The notes beneath the pieces are model-generated. The model did no database searches and was not told where the DNA came from. It worked only from the letters and a program-made list of their open reading frames with translations. A program made the translations under genes and the position numbers. Below are positions 18,620 to 27,909 of a stretch of DNA of 64,000 nucleotides, piece after piece (the stretch's first letter is position 1; every line of letters starts with the position of its first letter). The stretch is from Ignavibacteria bacterium UBA2373 (lineage in GTDB: Bacteria; Bacteroidota; Ignavibacteria; Kapaibacteriales; UBA961): the NCBI GenBank assembly GCA_002344005.1, contig DDTD01000082.1:54038-118037 (forward strand), in the 5' to 3' direction.

Positions 18620-19831
18620 TTATGATACAAGTTCAATAGATTCTTGTAGATACGGATCATTAACAGCAACAATATTTGTCTTACGTGCCTGAGCTACAAA
18701 GGTAAACAACAATCCACCAAACAATAACAATGCAGGTCCGAACTCAGATCCATTCATTGAAAAATGAGGATTGAATACCGGTAATACTACCCAACACAAA
18801 TCTAAAAAGTTTGCTATTAGTATGATTATACCTGCAATCACAAGTACATTTCCCTTTCTTTTGAAATCCTGACGAATCAAAACAAAGAACGGAACGACAA
18901 AGTGAAGAACTAATGAAGTCCATGCCAAGATTTCCCATCCGCCATGTGTTCTGTGGATAAAGAATTCAGTTTCTTCAGGAATATTGCTATACCATATCAA
19001 CATATACTGACAGAATGCGATGTATGCCCAAAACACAGTAAAAGCAAACATTAACTTACCAATATCGTGAAAATGTTCAACTGTTACGAAACCTTTGAGA
19101 TGTCCGGCTTTGTGTAACATAACAACAACAATTGCTATCATTGACAAAGCTGATACCCAGTTACCTGCAAAATAATAAACACCAAACATTGTACTGAACC
19201 ATGTTGGCGACAAAGACATAAGTAAATCAAAGCCAGCAAATGTAATTGTCAATGCATAGAAAATCAAAAATGGAGCCGCTATTTTGTAATTCCGTTTGGT
19301 TGTGGAGTAATCTGTTGAATTATCTTGAGCTATAGAACCTTTGATGATATACAGATAAAATAGCACCCAAACACAAACATATAAACCAATACGAGCTAAG
19401 AAGAATGTATTATTAAGGAATGCATGTTTTGTATGAACTACGTGTATTTGGTGTTCTGCTAATTTAAGACCATTCGCAGACCATGTTTCCGGATTCGACC
19501 ATGGAAACAATTCACCGGAAAATAAACCAAGAATGACAGGTATAAATCCAAGAATAATGATGGGAACATAACCGGAATAGAGTTCAGAAATACGGCGAAC
19601 TGATGTACTCCACCCTGCTCTTACCAAAAATTGTAAACCGGAGAAAAACATCATTGTTATTGTTATACCCAAAACATAGGAAAACCCCAAAGTCCAGACT
19701 GCATAAAAATGTTGCATCCCGCCCATAACAACAGCCATTGCAGTCAGAGCAACACCTATGCCCATCATAGCAAATGCGAGTGTTTGTAATTTTCCTGCAA
19801 CAGGTGAACCTTCTAAATTTAATGATTGCAT
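18620..19831 (-). CDS. actF: Alternative complex III subunit ActF
   Basis: ActF is a quinone-site-like integral membrane subunit of alternative complex III, which oxidises quinol and reduces cytochrome c or the linked oxidase. The protein is 403 residues with about ten hydrophobic helices. It carries family features such as LGFSYVLGITITMMFFSGLQ and the WYSNIPEETEFF segment. It is the last gene of the ActABCDEF block and has a strong Shine-Dalgarno (AAGGAGAG) before its ATG. It is related to ActC (NrfD fold), and the order next to ActE supports the call. A weak hairpin follows the gene. Confidence 0.92.
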   Translation of the reverse strand: MQSLNLEGSPVAGKLQTLAFAMMGIGVALTAMAVVMGGMQHFYAVWTLGFSYVLGITITMMFFSGLQFLVRAGWSTSVRRISELYSGYVPIIILGFIPVILGLFSGELFPWSNPETWSANGLKLAEHQIHVVHTKHAFLNNTFFLARIGLYVCVWVLFYLYIIKGSIAQDNSTDYSTTKRNYKIAAPFLIFYALTITFAGFDLLMSLSPTWFSTMFGVYYFAGNWVSALSMIAIVVVMLHKAGHLKGFVTVEHFHDIGKLMFAFTVFWAYIAFCQYMLIWYSNIPEETEFFIHRTHGGWEILAWTSLVLHFVVPFFVLIRQDFKRKGNVLVIAGIIILIANFLDLCWVVLPVFNPHFSMNGSEFGPALLLFGGLLFTFVAQARKTNIVAVNDPYLQESIELVS

Positions 19832-19849
19832 TATAGTTCTCTCCTTCTT

Positions 19850-20443
19850 TTATCTTTTTGCTTGCAAACTACGTATATAATGAACAACAGTCCATCTGTC
19901 ATTCATGTTTAATTTATCACCATAACCGGGCATAATATTTTGTCCGACGCTGATGATATGAAACAGATGAGCATCACTTAATCCCACGGCATGTTCATCA
20001 AGTAAACTTGGCGGATTTTGAAATCCTTTTTCTACGACTGTTCCATTACCTTTACCATCATTATTGTGGCAAGGTGCACAAAGAGCCTCAAAGCGATTCT
20101 GACCACGAGCTAATACGAAGTCTGTTGGCTGTAAAGGATTTGCACCGATAACCGAATCAGCTCTTTCAAAATCAGGTTTTTCAAGAGGATAAGCAACACC
20201 ATCTCTAGGCACTGTGTTTGGAATTACAGTTTGGTCAGCTGCCCGATTAGCAAAAAATGTTGAACCAACTTGGGGCTTAGCCTTGAATTGATTGTCCATG
20301 TCACTCAGTATTTCAATTGGTGCATCTTCGGAATACCATGTTTTCTTACCCGTTATCACCAAGACAATGAACCCTAGGAGGGCAACGCCAAGAATTATTT
20401 TGAAAAATGGGATGTTCTTTTTATGTGTTTTTTCGTTTTCCAT
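19850..20443 (-). CDS. actE: Alternative complex III monoheme cytochrome c subunit ActE
   Basis: ActE is the membrane-anchored monoheme cytochrome c of ACIII. A single N-terminal helix (about residues 12-31) holds the periplasmic domain. Heme is bound through CAPCH at residues 122-126, and the likely distal ligand is M171 in NIMPGYG. At 197 residues it has normal length. The N terminus is charged without a lipobox, so it is a helix-anchored form. It sits between ActD and ActF in the standard order and starts at an ATG 31 bp after actD. No strong Shine-Dalgarno is visible before it. Confidence 0.93.
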   Translation of the reverse strand: MENEKTHKKNIPFFKIILGVALLGFIVLVITGKKTWYSEDAPIEILSDMDNQFKAKPQVGSTFFANRAADQTVIPNTVPRDGVAYPLEKPDFERADSVIGANPLQPTDFVLARGQNRFEALCAPCHNNDGKGNGTVVEKGFQNPPSLLDEHAVGLSDAHLFHIISVGQNIMPGYGDKLNMNDRWTVVHYIRSLQAKR

Positions 20444-20474
20444 ATACCCAAATCAATTTGATTAATAATAGTAA

Positions 20475-21008
20475 TTAGACTTGAGCATCAACAACACGAA
20501 CATCACTTGCATGAAGTTCTGTGAGAAGATGTTTTGCTGTATCTAAAGAGAATCGTTTGTCCGTTGAAAAGATACTCACGACAAAAATATCGTCTTGAGC
20601 ACGGCGGAATCCTTCATCATGTTGATATTCATTATACCAACGTGGTAGACCGCATAGATACCAGAGACCGCCAAAAGTCGCTAATGCAGTGAGCAAGATT
20701 GTTAACTCAAACATAATTGGCAAGCCAAAAAACGCTGAGAAAAAAGGTTTCCCACCTATAGATAATTTGTAATCTACTGCACCTGTCCAGTACATGAGTC
20801 CAATTGCTGTCATTAAACCGGTAGCACCGGCACCAAATGAGATATAAGGAAGAATTGTCCTTTTTACACCCATAACTTTGTCTAAACCGTGCACGGGATA
20901 AGGGGTAAAAATGTCAAAATCTGTATAACCTGCATCTCGAATTTTCTCCGCTGCATGCATTAACACATTAACATCGGTAAAATTTCCCATAACTGCTTGA
21001 TTGTTCAT
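20475..21008 (-). CDS. actD: Alternative complex III subunit ActD (DUF3341)
   Basis: ActD is a small two-helix membrane subunit of ACIII. The N-terminal domain (NQAVMGNFTDVNVLMHAAEKI) and the FDIFTPYPVHGLDKVMG motif are diagnostic of DUF3341. Two hydrophobic helices follow at about 55-75 and 95-118, and the last third is a soluble domain ending FSLDTAKHLLTEL. At 177 residues it is typical. The start ATG has GAAGAGG upstream. It lies in the middle of the operon with gaps of 18 and 31 bp, consistent with cotranscription. Confidence 0.95.
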   Translation of the reverse strand: MNNQAVMGNFTDVNVLMHAAEKIRDAGYTDFDIFTPYPVHGLDKVMGVKRTILPYISFGAGATGLMTAIGLMYWTGAVDYKLSIGGKPFFSAFFGLPIMFELTILLTALATFGGLWYLCGLPRWYNEYQHDEGFRRAQDDIFVVSIFSTDKRFSLDTAKHLLTELHASDVRVVDAQV

Positions 21009-21026
21009 TTATTTACCTCTTCCCTA

Positions 21027-22466
21027 TTAATGTTGTTCGTCATGATGATGATGTTTTGGCTGTGATCCCGGCAATACACTCTTAATTTCAGCTATTGCTA
21101 ACATTGGAACGAATTTCGCAAAAAGCAAGAAAAGTGTTAAGAATATACCAAATGAACCAATAAATATTGAAATCTCTACCCATGTTGGAGAATAATATCC
21201 CCAACTTGATGGTAAATAATCGTGGTGCAATGAAGTCGAAATAATTGTAAATCGTTCGAACCACATTCCAATATTTACAAATATTGAGATTATAAACATT
21301 AAAGGTACATTACGACGTAATTTTTTGAACCAATACACTTGTGGAGAGATAACATTACAAGAAATCATTATCCAATAAGACCAAGCATAATCACCTGTTG
21401 CTCTGTTGATGAATACAAAACGTTCATACGTGTTTCCACTATACCAAGCAATGAAAAACTCCATAGCATAAGCATAACCCACCATCATACCTGTTGCTAA
21501 GATAATTTTATTCATATTATCAAGGTGTTTCAAGGTAATGTAATCCTTCAACCCTAAAATCTCTCTTGCAATAATCAAGAGAGTCATAACCATTGCAAAA
21601 CCTGAAAAAATTGCTCCTGCAACGAAGTATGGAGGAAAAATGGTAGTATGCCAGCCCGGAATAACAGATGTAGCAAAGTCGAAGGAGACGACCGTGTGAA
21701 CCGACAATACAAGAGGAGTAGAAATACCGGCGAATATCATGTATGCCATTTCATATGTATGCCAGTGACGTGCTGATCCCGTCCAGCCCAATGAGAAAAT
21801 TGAATATATTTTCGATGCAATCTTACTTTTGACAAAGTTACGAGCAGTGGCAAAATCAGGTACTAAACCTGTAAACCAGAATAACAATGATACGGTTCCG
21901 TATGTGTTTACAGCAAATACGTCCCACATAAGTGGCGAGCGGAAATTTACCCACATATTCATTTGGTTCGGGTAAGGCAATAACCAATGAAAGAGCCATT
22001 GACGACCAGTATGCATTAATACGAAGGTTAATGCGCAGACTACAGCAAAAATCGTCATAGCTTCCGCTGAACGATTAATTGCAGTTCTCCATTTTTGACG
22101 AAATAAAAACAAAATTGCTGAAATAAGCGTACCGGCGTGACCAATACCAATCCAAAATACGAAATTTGTGATGTCCCAGCCCCAAAAGACAGGACTATTT
22201 AAACCCCATACACCTACCCCTTCGGCTATTGTATAGGCAATACAGACACCTCCCCAAAGAGCCATCATCAATGTTACTGACAAAGCAGCTAAGAATTTGA
22301 TGTTGGGTTTGCTTTCAATAATGTCTAATACCTTACGCGTTACGTCATGCAATGTTGGTTTACCTAAGACCAATGGTTCACGCAACGGTTCATCATTAAA
22401 CGCATCATGGAGTGCTTTCGACTGTGTCGAATCGGCAGATAATGATGCAGATACCGCAGAATTCAT
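21027..22466 (-). CDS. actC: Alternative complex III quinol-binding subunit ActC (NrfD-like)
   Basis: ActC is the main quinol-oxidising membrane subunit, an NrfD/PsrC-fold protein with about ten helices in 479 residues. Recognisable segments are FWGWDITNFVFWIGIGHAGT, with the GHAGT characteristic of the family, and SVHTVVSFDFATSVIPGWH. The C-terminal tail is histidine-rich (QPKHHHHDEQH), one of several such tails in this operon. An AAGAGG Shine-Dalgarno precedes the ATG. It follows actB after 47 bp. Confidence 0.95.
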   Translation of the reverse strand: MNSAVSASLSADSTQSKALHDAFNDEPLREPLVLGKPTLHDVTRKVLDIIESKPNIKFLAALSVTLMMALWGGVCIAYTIAEGVGVWGLNSPVFWGWDITNFVFWIGIGHAGTLISAILFLFRQKWRTAINRSAEAMTIFAVVCALTFVLMHTGRQWLFHWLLPYPNQMNMWVNFRSPLMWDVFAVNTYGTVSLLFWFTGLVPDFATARNFVKSKIASKIYSIFSLGWTGSARHWHTYEMAYMIFAGISTPLVLSVHTVVSFDFATSVIPGWHTTIFPPYFVAGAIFSGFAMVMTLLIIAREILGLKDYITLKHLDNMNKIILATGMMVGYAYAMEFFIAWYSGNTYERFVFINRATGDYAWSYWIMISCNVISPQVYWFKKLRRNVPLMFIISIFVNIGMWFERFTIISTSLHHDYLPSSWGYYSPTWVEISIFIGSFGIFLTLFLLFAKFVPMLAIAEIKSVLPGSQPKHHHHDEQH

Positions 22467-22513
22467 GTGCTATAACCTCTTATTCTAATAAATTTCAAAT
22501 CTTAACAAATGTT

Positions 22514-25504
22514 TTAACCATGATGACCGTGATTATTTGCCGAAGCAATAACTTCACGATTCCGAACCTTGTACATATAAGCGATTGATGGTCTAACATT
22601 AATCTCCTCAAGCACTTTATAATTTTCACGTGTGGAACGAACTTTCATGACATTGCTGTTTGTATCATTCATATCACCAAAGTAAATCGCACCGGCAGGA
22701 CATGCTTGCTGACATGCTGTTACCATATCGCCATCTTTTACACGCGAATGTCCTTGATCTTTTGCGTGATATTTAGCATGATTAATTCTCTGTACACAGA
22801 AGGAGCATTTTTCAATAACCCCTCTGGCACGAATTGTCACATCCGGATTATAAACCAAATCAAGTGGCTGTCTTTCATTTTTATGATAATTAAGCCAATT
22901 AAAACGACGTACTTTATACGGGCAATTGTTTGCACAATACTTTGTACCCACACAACGATTATATGTCATTTCATTCAAACCTTCAGGACTATGTGTTGTT
23001 GCGGCAACCGGGCAAACATTCTCGCAAGGAGCATTTTCACAGTGCTGACAAAGCATAGGCATATAGTTGACCTCAACATCATCCTTATCTTGATGTGGTT
23101 TTGAGTAATAACGATCTAAGCGAATCCATGTCATAATACGACCATTCGCAACTTGTTCGCGACCAATGACAGGAATATTGTTTTCTGCTTGACAAGCTAT
23201 TGTACATGCATTACAGCCGGTACACGCAGATAAATCAATTGTCATTCCCCAACGATGTCCTTTATATTTCACATCGGACACTATGGACAAAGGTAGTGTA
23301 ACACTATGTCCCCCACCATGCTCGGTTTTATGATTCTTGGCAAATTCCGTGAGAGTAACTTCATTAATTATTTCTCGATCATCATCAATTGTATGATGTG
23401 TTTGTGTCAATGCTAATTTTTTAGAACCATTTGCCTTTTCGATAGTAACAGGTATATAACCATAGCTCTCATCAGCTGAAAGTAGGCGACTGGCATTATC
23501 ACCATTACCAAGTAAAACTTTTCCTCCTGAAGTTCTGCCCCAACCTAAAGAGATAGATGATATTCCTTCTTGCAAGCCCGGCTGAATATATGCAGGCAAC
23601 ATTACGGAACCTACACCATTTCTTGAAACTTTAAGTAAATCACCTTGTTGAACATCGAGTTCTTTTGCTTTTTTGTCAGTAATACAAACTACATTATCCC
23701 ATGTCACTTTTGTTATTGGGTCCGGTAGTTCATTAAGCCAGCCATTATTAGCCATTTGACCATCACCCAAAGTATTGGATGGTACTATATAGCAATTTGC
23801 TCCTTTGAGATTACTATATCCGGACGTGATTACAGTTGCTAATGCCGTAACGTTTAATGCAATGTCGGGTAATTCTACCGGTTTCATTGTTGGAATAATT
23901 CCATCTCGAAGCGCAGTTTCCCACACAGAAGTAGAAGTTATGAGATTTGCTAAATTTCTACGCAGATAGCTGTAATAGTCTGCATCAGTTATTGTCCCGG
24001 ATTGAACATAGTTGACTATTTGTATAATACTGTCTTGTAATGAGAGAGAGCCATCATTTAGTGGTGCAATCATAGGTTGCTGAATCGAATGCGTGCCATC
24101 AAATGTTATTGCATCGCCCCAACATTCGAGGAAATGTGCCGTAGGCACAGTAACCGAGCATATATCTGCTGTCTCATTATGATTAACACCGAGATAAAAA
24201 CGCTTTTTAACTTTGACTAATGCAGATTTCAAATTTGGATTGCTGTTATATTCCGGATTAATATCACAAAAGATAAGAACTCCGATGCTTCCTGCATTGA
24301 TATCAGAAATCAATGTATTGATAGCTGATTTTTTTTCACCGCTATTTGGTAATACATTACCTTGATATAAAATTTTACCTAATCCAATATTGCCCAAAGC
24401 AGCGTTAATTGCAAGAGTAAGAGCATGAGCAGTGGGTGATAAATGAGCACCTGTAAGAACAATTGCTTTGTCCCCTGCTTTTTGAAGTGCAGTCACAATA
24501 TATTGTACAACTTCGCTATTCGACGGTTTCAATGCAGCTGTTGCATTCGATATCTCTGGAGATTGTTGGGCAAGTTTCGAATAAATTCCTGCAAGAATTG
24601 CTTCATATTCTGATGGAGAAGCCATAAAACGCTTATCAGCTGCTGCACCGGTTAATGAAAGCATTGATTCCACAGCGATCAACTGATTCATTGTTGGATT
24701 TTCATGCGTTGGCTTTCTGCCTGCACTGAAATTCATTGTATGATATACTGCATTTTTATCAATACCCAAAAAGTCTGCATCTATACTGATGATTGTTTGA
24801 GCTTTTGATAAATCAGGAACTAATTCACCATTTACCCCTATGCCGGCATTGTAAGCAAGTGCTGCTCCATCATTAACATATGAAGGAACAGAAACAAATT
24901 TTACACTTGACATTTTCGATTCTATATCGGCAATGAGTGTTGAAAAAGTTACCGATGCGTGCTCATCAATAAGAAATCGAACTTGTTTGCCTGCCGTAAT
25001 TTCTTGTGCAATATTTTCTCCAATGGAAAGGAGTGCATTTGCTGTTGAAGAATCACCATTATTTACACTGGCTCGTCTAATTCTATCAGGATCATACAAA
25101 CTAAGTAATTCAGCTTGCATTTCTGCAGAACTGCGACCTCGAGAAGTCGGATGTTTGTCATTACCATCAATTTTTGTCGGTTTACCTTCTGAACTGCGTA
25201 CTAATAAACCATAAGCAGCATTTTTTCGCTGATATACTGTCGTATAATGTAAAGGTATGCCCGGAGTAAGGTATTCAACCGCCTGAACAGTCGGTACTAA
25301 TTTATGATCAGGACGACGACATGCTACTGCACCCACAGCCATGGATGCGCTTACTAAAGCCATGAATGTACGTCGGCTAACACCATTTTCAAAAGAAGGC
25401 GCATACTCATCACCCGGTTGGAACTCGTTTGAAGAGCGAGTAATCGAACCCTTGATGAAATCTTCACTGTTTTTCCAATACTTTTTCTTTGTAGAGTTAT
25501 TCAT
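22514..25504 (-). CDS. actB: Alternative complex III iron-sulfur / molybdopterin-like subunit ActB
   Basis: ActB is the large periplasmic subunit that carries electrons through iron-sulfur clusters. A twin-arginine signal is visible (SRRTFMALVSASMAVGAVAC, residues 43-62). The middle 500 residues form a molybdopterin-oxidoreductase-like fold that in this family lacks the cofactor. The last quarter is ferredoxin-like, with CTGCNACTIACQ, CQHCENAPCENVCP, CVGTKYCANNCP and CSFCVQRINHAK groups. This fits the three [4Fe-4S] and one [3Fe-4S] clusters known for ACIII. The protein is 996 residues, the usual size of the fused ActB1/B2 form. It ends in NNHGHHG, another histidine-rich tail. Confidence 0.95.
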   Translation of the reverse strand: MNNSTKKKYWKNSEDFIKGSITRSSNEFQPGDEYAPSFENGVSRRTFMALVSASMAVGAVACRRPDHKLVPTVQAVEYLTPGIPLHYTTVYQRKNAAYGLLVRSSEGKPTKIDGNDKHPTSRGRSSAEMQAELLSLYDPDRIRRASVNNGDSSTANALLSIGENIAQEITAGKQVRFLIDEHASVTFSTLIADIESKMSSVKFVSVPSYVNDGAALAYNAGIGVNGELVPDLSKAQTIISIDADFLGIDKNAVYHTMNFSAGRKPTHENPTMNQLIAVESMLSLTGAAADKRFMASPSEYEAILAGIYSKLAQQSPEISNATAALKPSNSEVVQYIVTALQKAGDKAIVLTGAHLSPTAHALTLAINAALGNIGLGKILYQGNVLPNSGEKKSAINTLISDINAGSIGVLIFCDINPEYNSNPNLKSALVKVKKRFYLGVNHNETADICSVTVPTAHFLECWGDAITFDGTHSIQQPMIAPLNDGSLSLQDSIIQIVNYVQSGTITDADYYSYLRRNLANLITSTSVWETALRDGIIPTMKPVELPDIALNVTALATVITSGYSNLKGANCYIVPSNTLGDGQMANNGWLNELPDPITKVTWDNVVCITDKKAKELDVQQGDLLKVSRNGVGSVMLPAYIQPGLQEGISSISLGWGRTSGGKVLLGNGDNASRLLSADESYGYIPVTIEKANGSKKLALTQTHHTIDDDREIINEVTLTEFAKNHKTEHGGGHSVTLPLSIVSDVKYKGHRWGMTIDLSACTGCNACTIACQAENNIPVIGREQVANGRIMTWIRLDRYYSKPHQDKDDVEVNYMPMLCQHCENAPCENVCPVAATTHSPEGLNEMTYNRCVGTKYCANNCPYKVRRFNWLNYHKNERQPLDLVYNPDVTIRARGVIEKCSFCVQRINHAKYHAKDQGHSRVKDGDMVTACQQACPAGAIYFGDMNDTNSNVMKVRSTRENYKVLEEINVRPSIAYMYKVRNREVIASANNHGHHG

Positions 25505-25530
25505 ATTGATAATCTTGGTTGTGTACTAAA

Positions 25531-26256
25531 TCAATGATGGCACGAAGAACAATTCTCTGGACCATATCCCGGGTGTTTTGGAACAGGTATTCCAGGAACT
25601 TCATTTTTTGGAATTTCTGTTTCCCATTGACCAAATTGAGGTTCAGTCAATGCTTTAACTTGGGCTAATGTTGCTTTGGCATTTGGATCATACTTGCCGG
25701 CTTTAACACCTGTAAAAATTCCCGAAATAGGGCGTGCAGGTATGATAAATTCTGTAGGATTACGATGGCAATCAATACACCATCCCATTGATAATGGTTT
25801 GTTCTGAGCAACAACGCCCATTTCTTCTACTTTACCATGACATGAAGAACAGTCAATCTGAGCACGGATATGTCTGCTATGATTAAAATGCGCATAATCA
25901 GGTAATTTATGAATACGTTGCCATTCTATCGGCTTACCGGTTTCATAACTTTCTCGAACAAGTTTTAACTTAGGACTATCACTTTTCACGAGTGTATGAC
26001 AATTCATACATGTGCTTGTTGAAGGTACCGGGGAATGTGCGGATGTTTCTACTGATGTATGGCAATAGACACATTTTACGCCGAGCTGCCCCGCATGTAT
26101 CTTATGTGAAAATGGGACCGGTTGCTGCGGGCGATAGCCAACATCTGTGACTGTATTCCGAAATCCTAAGATTAACAGTACTGCAACGACTCCGGCGACC
26201 GGAAGGATAATTTTGACTGTCGTCTTTACCCTTGTATCAAATTCTTTTGTAAACAT
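25531..26256 (-). CDS. actA: Alternative complex III pentaheme cytochrome c subunit ActA
   Basis: ActA is the pentaheme cytochrome c that takes electrons from ActB. I count five CxxCH sites at residues 62-66, 83-87, 136-140, 160-164 and 236-240, exactly as in characterised ACIII. A single N-terminal helix (about 14-33) anchors it. Several non-CxxCH histidines (SHKIHAG, FNHSRHIRA) are likely second axial ligands. It opens the ActA-F block and follows the small CxxC protein by 30 bp, so the oxidase and ACIII genes appear to be one transcription unit. Confidence 0.96.
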   Translation of the reverse strand: MFTKEFDTRVKTTVKIILPVAGVVAVLLILGFRNTVTDVGYRPQQPVPFSHKIHAGQLGVKCVYCHTSVETSAHSPVPSTSTCMNCHTLVKSDSPKLKLVRESYETGKPIEWQRIHKLPDYAHFNHSRHIRAQIDCSSCHGKVEEMGVVAQNKPLSMGWCIDCHRNPTEFIIPARPISGIFTGVKAGKYDPNAKATLAQVKALTEPQFGQWETEIPKNEVPGIPVPKHPGYGPENCSSCHH

Positions 26257-26286
26257 TTGTATAAACCTGAGATTGATGTTTCAATA

Positions 26287-26520
26287 TTACACTTTTAACT
26301 TAGTTTTTCGAATATTAGTCCACACTAATAAACTAAAACCACCGATAACTGACATAAACATTCCAAGCATAAACAATATGCTCCACGAATAACTTTCCCC
26401 AATTGCAGCTTCCGGTCCATTAGTAAATGAATCTTTACAATTAGGACACGCTGTTACTGTAATGTCAAACAGCATCGTCATAATGCATATAAGAATCGTA
26501 TATCCTAAATATTTCTTCAT
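26287..26520 (-). CDS. Small membrane protein with CxxC motif inside the respiratory operon
   Basis: I do not recognise a named family. The 77-residue protein has an N-terminal hydrophobic segment (about 4-23) and then CPNC with C25 and C28 at the outer face. A short acidic loop follows, then a second helix (about 46-68) and a basic end (RKTKLKV). It is 3 bp downstream of the DUF420 gene and 30 bp upstream of actA, so it is surely cotranscribed. The paired cysteines next to SCO1 and DUF420 suggest metal binding, redox or assembly work for copper or heme insertion. It could instead be a minor ACIII subunit. Both ideas are inference. Confidence 0.75.
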   Translation of the reverse strand: MKKYLGYTILICIMTMLFDITVTACPNCKDSFTNGPEAAIGESYSWSILFMLGMFMSVIGGFSLLVWTNIRKTKLKV

Positions 26521-26523
26521 ACT

Positions 26524-26973
26524 TTAGACCTTCTCAAAAATATGATACAGCATAAAATAAACAATGACACCCGTCACCGAAACATACATCCAAATTGGAT
26601 ATGTAATTTTTGCAATTGTTCTATGTTTTTCTACATTCATAAGCAATCCCCGTCGAATTGTTAGTATTGCTAATACAGGTACGAATGCTGCTAAAATTAC
26701 ATGGGTGATAAGTATCCCAAAATAAACATAGCGCCATATACCTTCACCGGAAAATGTTGTGTTATACGAACCTGTATGAATAAACAATAGATATTTATGG
26801 AGTAAATAGCATCCAAGGAAAATAATTGAGACCACAAATGCAGCAATCATAATCTTTTTGTGGATTGCGATATTCTTCTTTTTAATTTCTCGAAAGCCTA
26901 AAATGAGAAGAATGACTGATATGCTGTTGAGGGTCGCATTTATTGTTGGTAGAATTGTATAATCCATAATCAT
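26524..26973 (-). CDS. DUF420 family membrane protein (cytochrome oxidase assembly, CtaM-like)
   Basis: This is a four-helix membrane protein of DUF420. The family lies next to cytochrome oxidase genes in many bacteria; in Firmicutes the homologue CtaM is needed for aa3 oxidase function. Typical features here are the starting LPTINATLNSISVILLILGF, the IHKKIM segment after helix 1, and HRTIAKITYPIWMYVSVTGV near the end. At 149 residues it is of family length. It is 3 bp after the SCO1 gene. Conserved histidines in the helices could handle heme, but that role is not proven from sequence. Confidence 0.88.
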   Translation of the reverse strand: MIMDYTILPTINATLNSISVILLILGFREIKKKNIAIHKKIMIAAFVVSIIFLGCYLLHKYLLFIHTGSYNTTFSGEGIWRYVYFGILITHVILAAFVPVLAILTIRRGLLMNVEKHRTIAKITYPIWMYVSVTGVIVYFMLYHIFEKV

Positions 26974-26976
26974 ATA

Positions 26977-27552
26977 TTAATGTAATAAACTATCTAAATG
27001 TTGTTCCAATTGATAAACCGCATTTTGATCAAGTCCATCATAAAATCCTCGAACAAATCCTTCTTTGTCAACCAAAACAAGACGCGTGCTATGCAATGAT
27101 GGCTCCGAAAGATGTCCAACACCAATTTTTTTTGTACTCAGTACTATAAGAGAGTCTAAAGGCATTCGAGCCAATACCCAATTTTTTCCTGAATACCTAG
27201 TTTGTTTATAGACTGACAATACTGAATCATTATCATTGATAGGATCTACCGTGATGGAAACAAATTGCATGTCTCTATCTTGAAATTTACGTGCTAATTT
27301 TGTAACATTATGATTTACTTTAGGACACACTTCTTCACAAGATGCAAAAAAGAAATTAATAACCCAGTACTTCCCTATCATGTCTTGTGAAGTAAATAGT
27401 GTTTTATCACTAATGTCTGCAGTAAAGTTACCGATCTGATTAAAACGCTCTAAGCGAGAAAGCATAACTTCCTCTTTTGTAGTACATCCAAGTAAGAAAA
27501 TACTACAGAAGCACACACACAATTGCAAAAATGTCAAAGAACGAAGTATCAC
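26977..27552 (-). CDS. SCO1/SenC copper chaperone lipoprotein
   Basis: This is a thioredoxin-fold protein that helps build the CuA site of cytochrome oxidase subunit II. The metal ligands are C72 and C76 in CEEVC and H154 in PSLHSTRLVLVD, matching the SCO Cys-x3-Cys plus His arrangement. It is a lipoprotein: the signal ends in LLGC (C23). The start is a GTG (27552); no ATG lies before the lipobox. The motif has E-E rather than the common P-D between the cysteines. It is 17 bp after coxD and supports the copper needs of CoxB in the same operon. Confidence 0.92.
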   Translation of the reverse strand: MILRSLTFLQLCVCFCSIFLLGCTTKEEVMLSRLERFNQIGNFTADISDKTLFTSQDMIGKYWVINFFFASCEEVCPKVNHNVTKLARKFQDRDMQFVSITVDPINDNDSVLSVYKQTRYSGKNWVLARMPLDSLIVLSTKKIGVGHLSEPSLHSTRLVLVDKEGFVRGFYDGLDQNAVYQLEQHLDSLLH

Positions 27553-27569
27553 AACAAATAAATTAGATA

Positions 27570-27887
27570 TTAATAAAAACTCTCAAGTGCCGTAAATGCA
27601 AAAACCATAACTGAAAATAAGAAGAGAGGTATCCCAATAAATAATCTAATAAATTTATGATCGAATTTTATGTGCATAAAGATATAAACAACCATCGCCG
27701 CTTTCATAAAGGCAATAAGCAAACCAATGCCTATATGTAATTTATTACCATAGTCTCCCCAACTTGCAGGTATCCAATCTAATGCAGCTACAACTGTCAA
27801 AAAAGTGAAAATGAGTAACCACATAATGACCTTGATATAATCTTTTTGATGGTCATGTGCATCATCATGATGATGAGTTGAAGCCAT
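27570..27887 (-). CDS. coxD: Cytochrome c oxidase subunit IV (prokaryotic type)
   Basis: This is a small accessory subunit of the aa3 oxidase. Its 105 residues contain three hydrophobic helices, with IKVIMWLLIFTFLTVVAALDW and AFMKAAMVVYIFMHIKFDHK, the second typical of the COX4_pro family. The N terminus is histidine-rich (MASTHHHDDAHDHQKDY), a trait shared with CoxA and two Act subunits here. It follows coxC after 22 bp, the standard order. Confidence 0.88.
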   Translation of the reverse strand: MASTHHHDDAHDHQKDYIKVIMWLLIFTFLTVVAALDWIPASWGDYGNKLHIGIGLLIAFMKAAMVVYIFMHIKFDHKFIRLFIGIPLFLFSVMVFAFTALESFY

Positions 27888-27909
27888 AATGTATCTCCTA
27901 TTCGATTAG

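Noticed and set aside
22706..23104. Plus-strand 132-residue frame with many cysteines
   Set aside because: It is the complement of the Cys-rich iron-sulfur part of actB; the cysteines arise from the antisense of the same bases.
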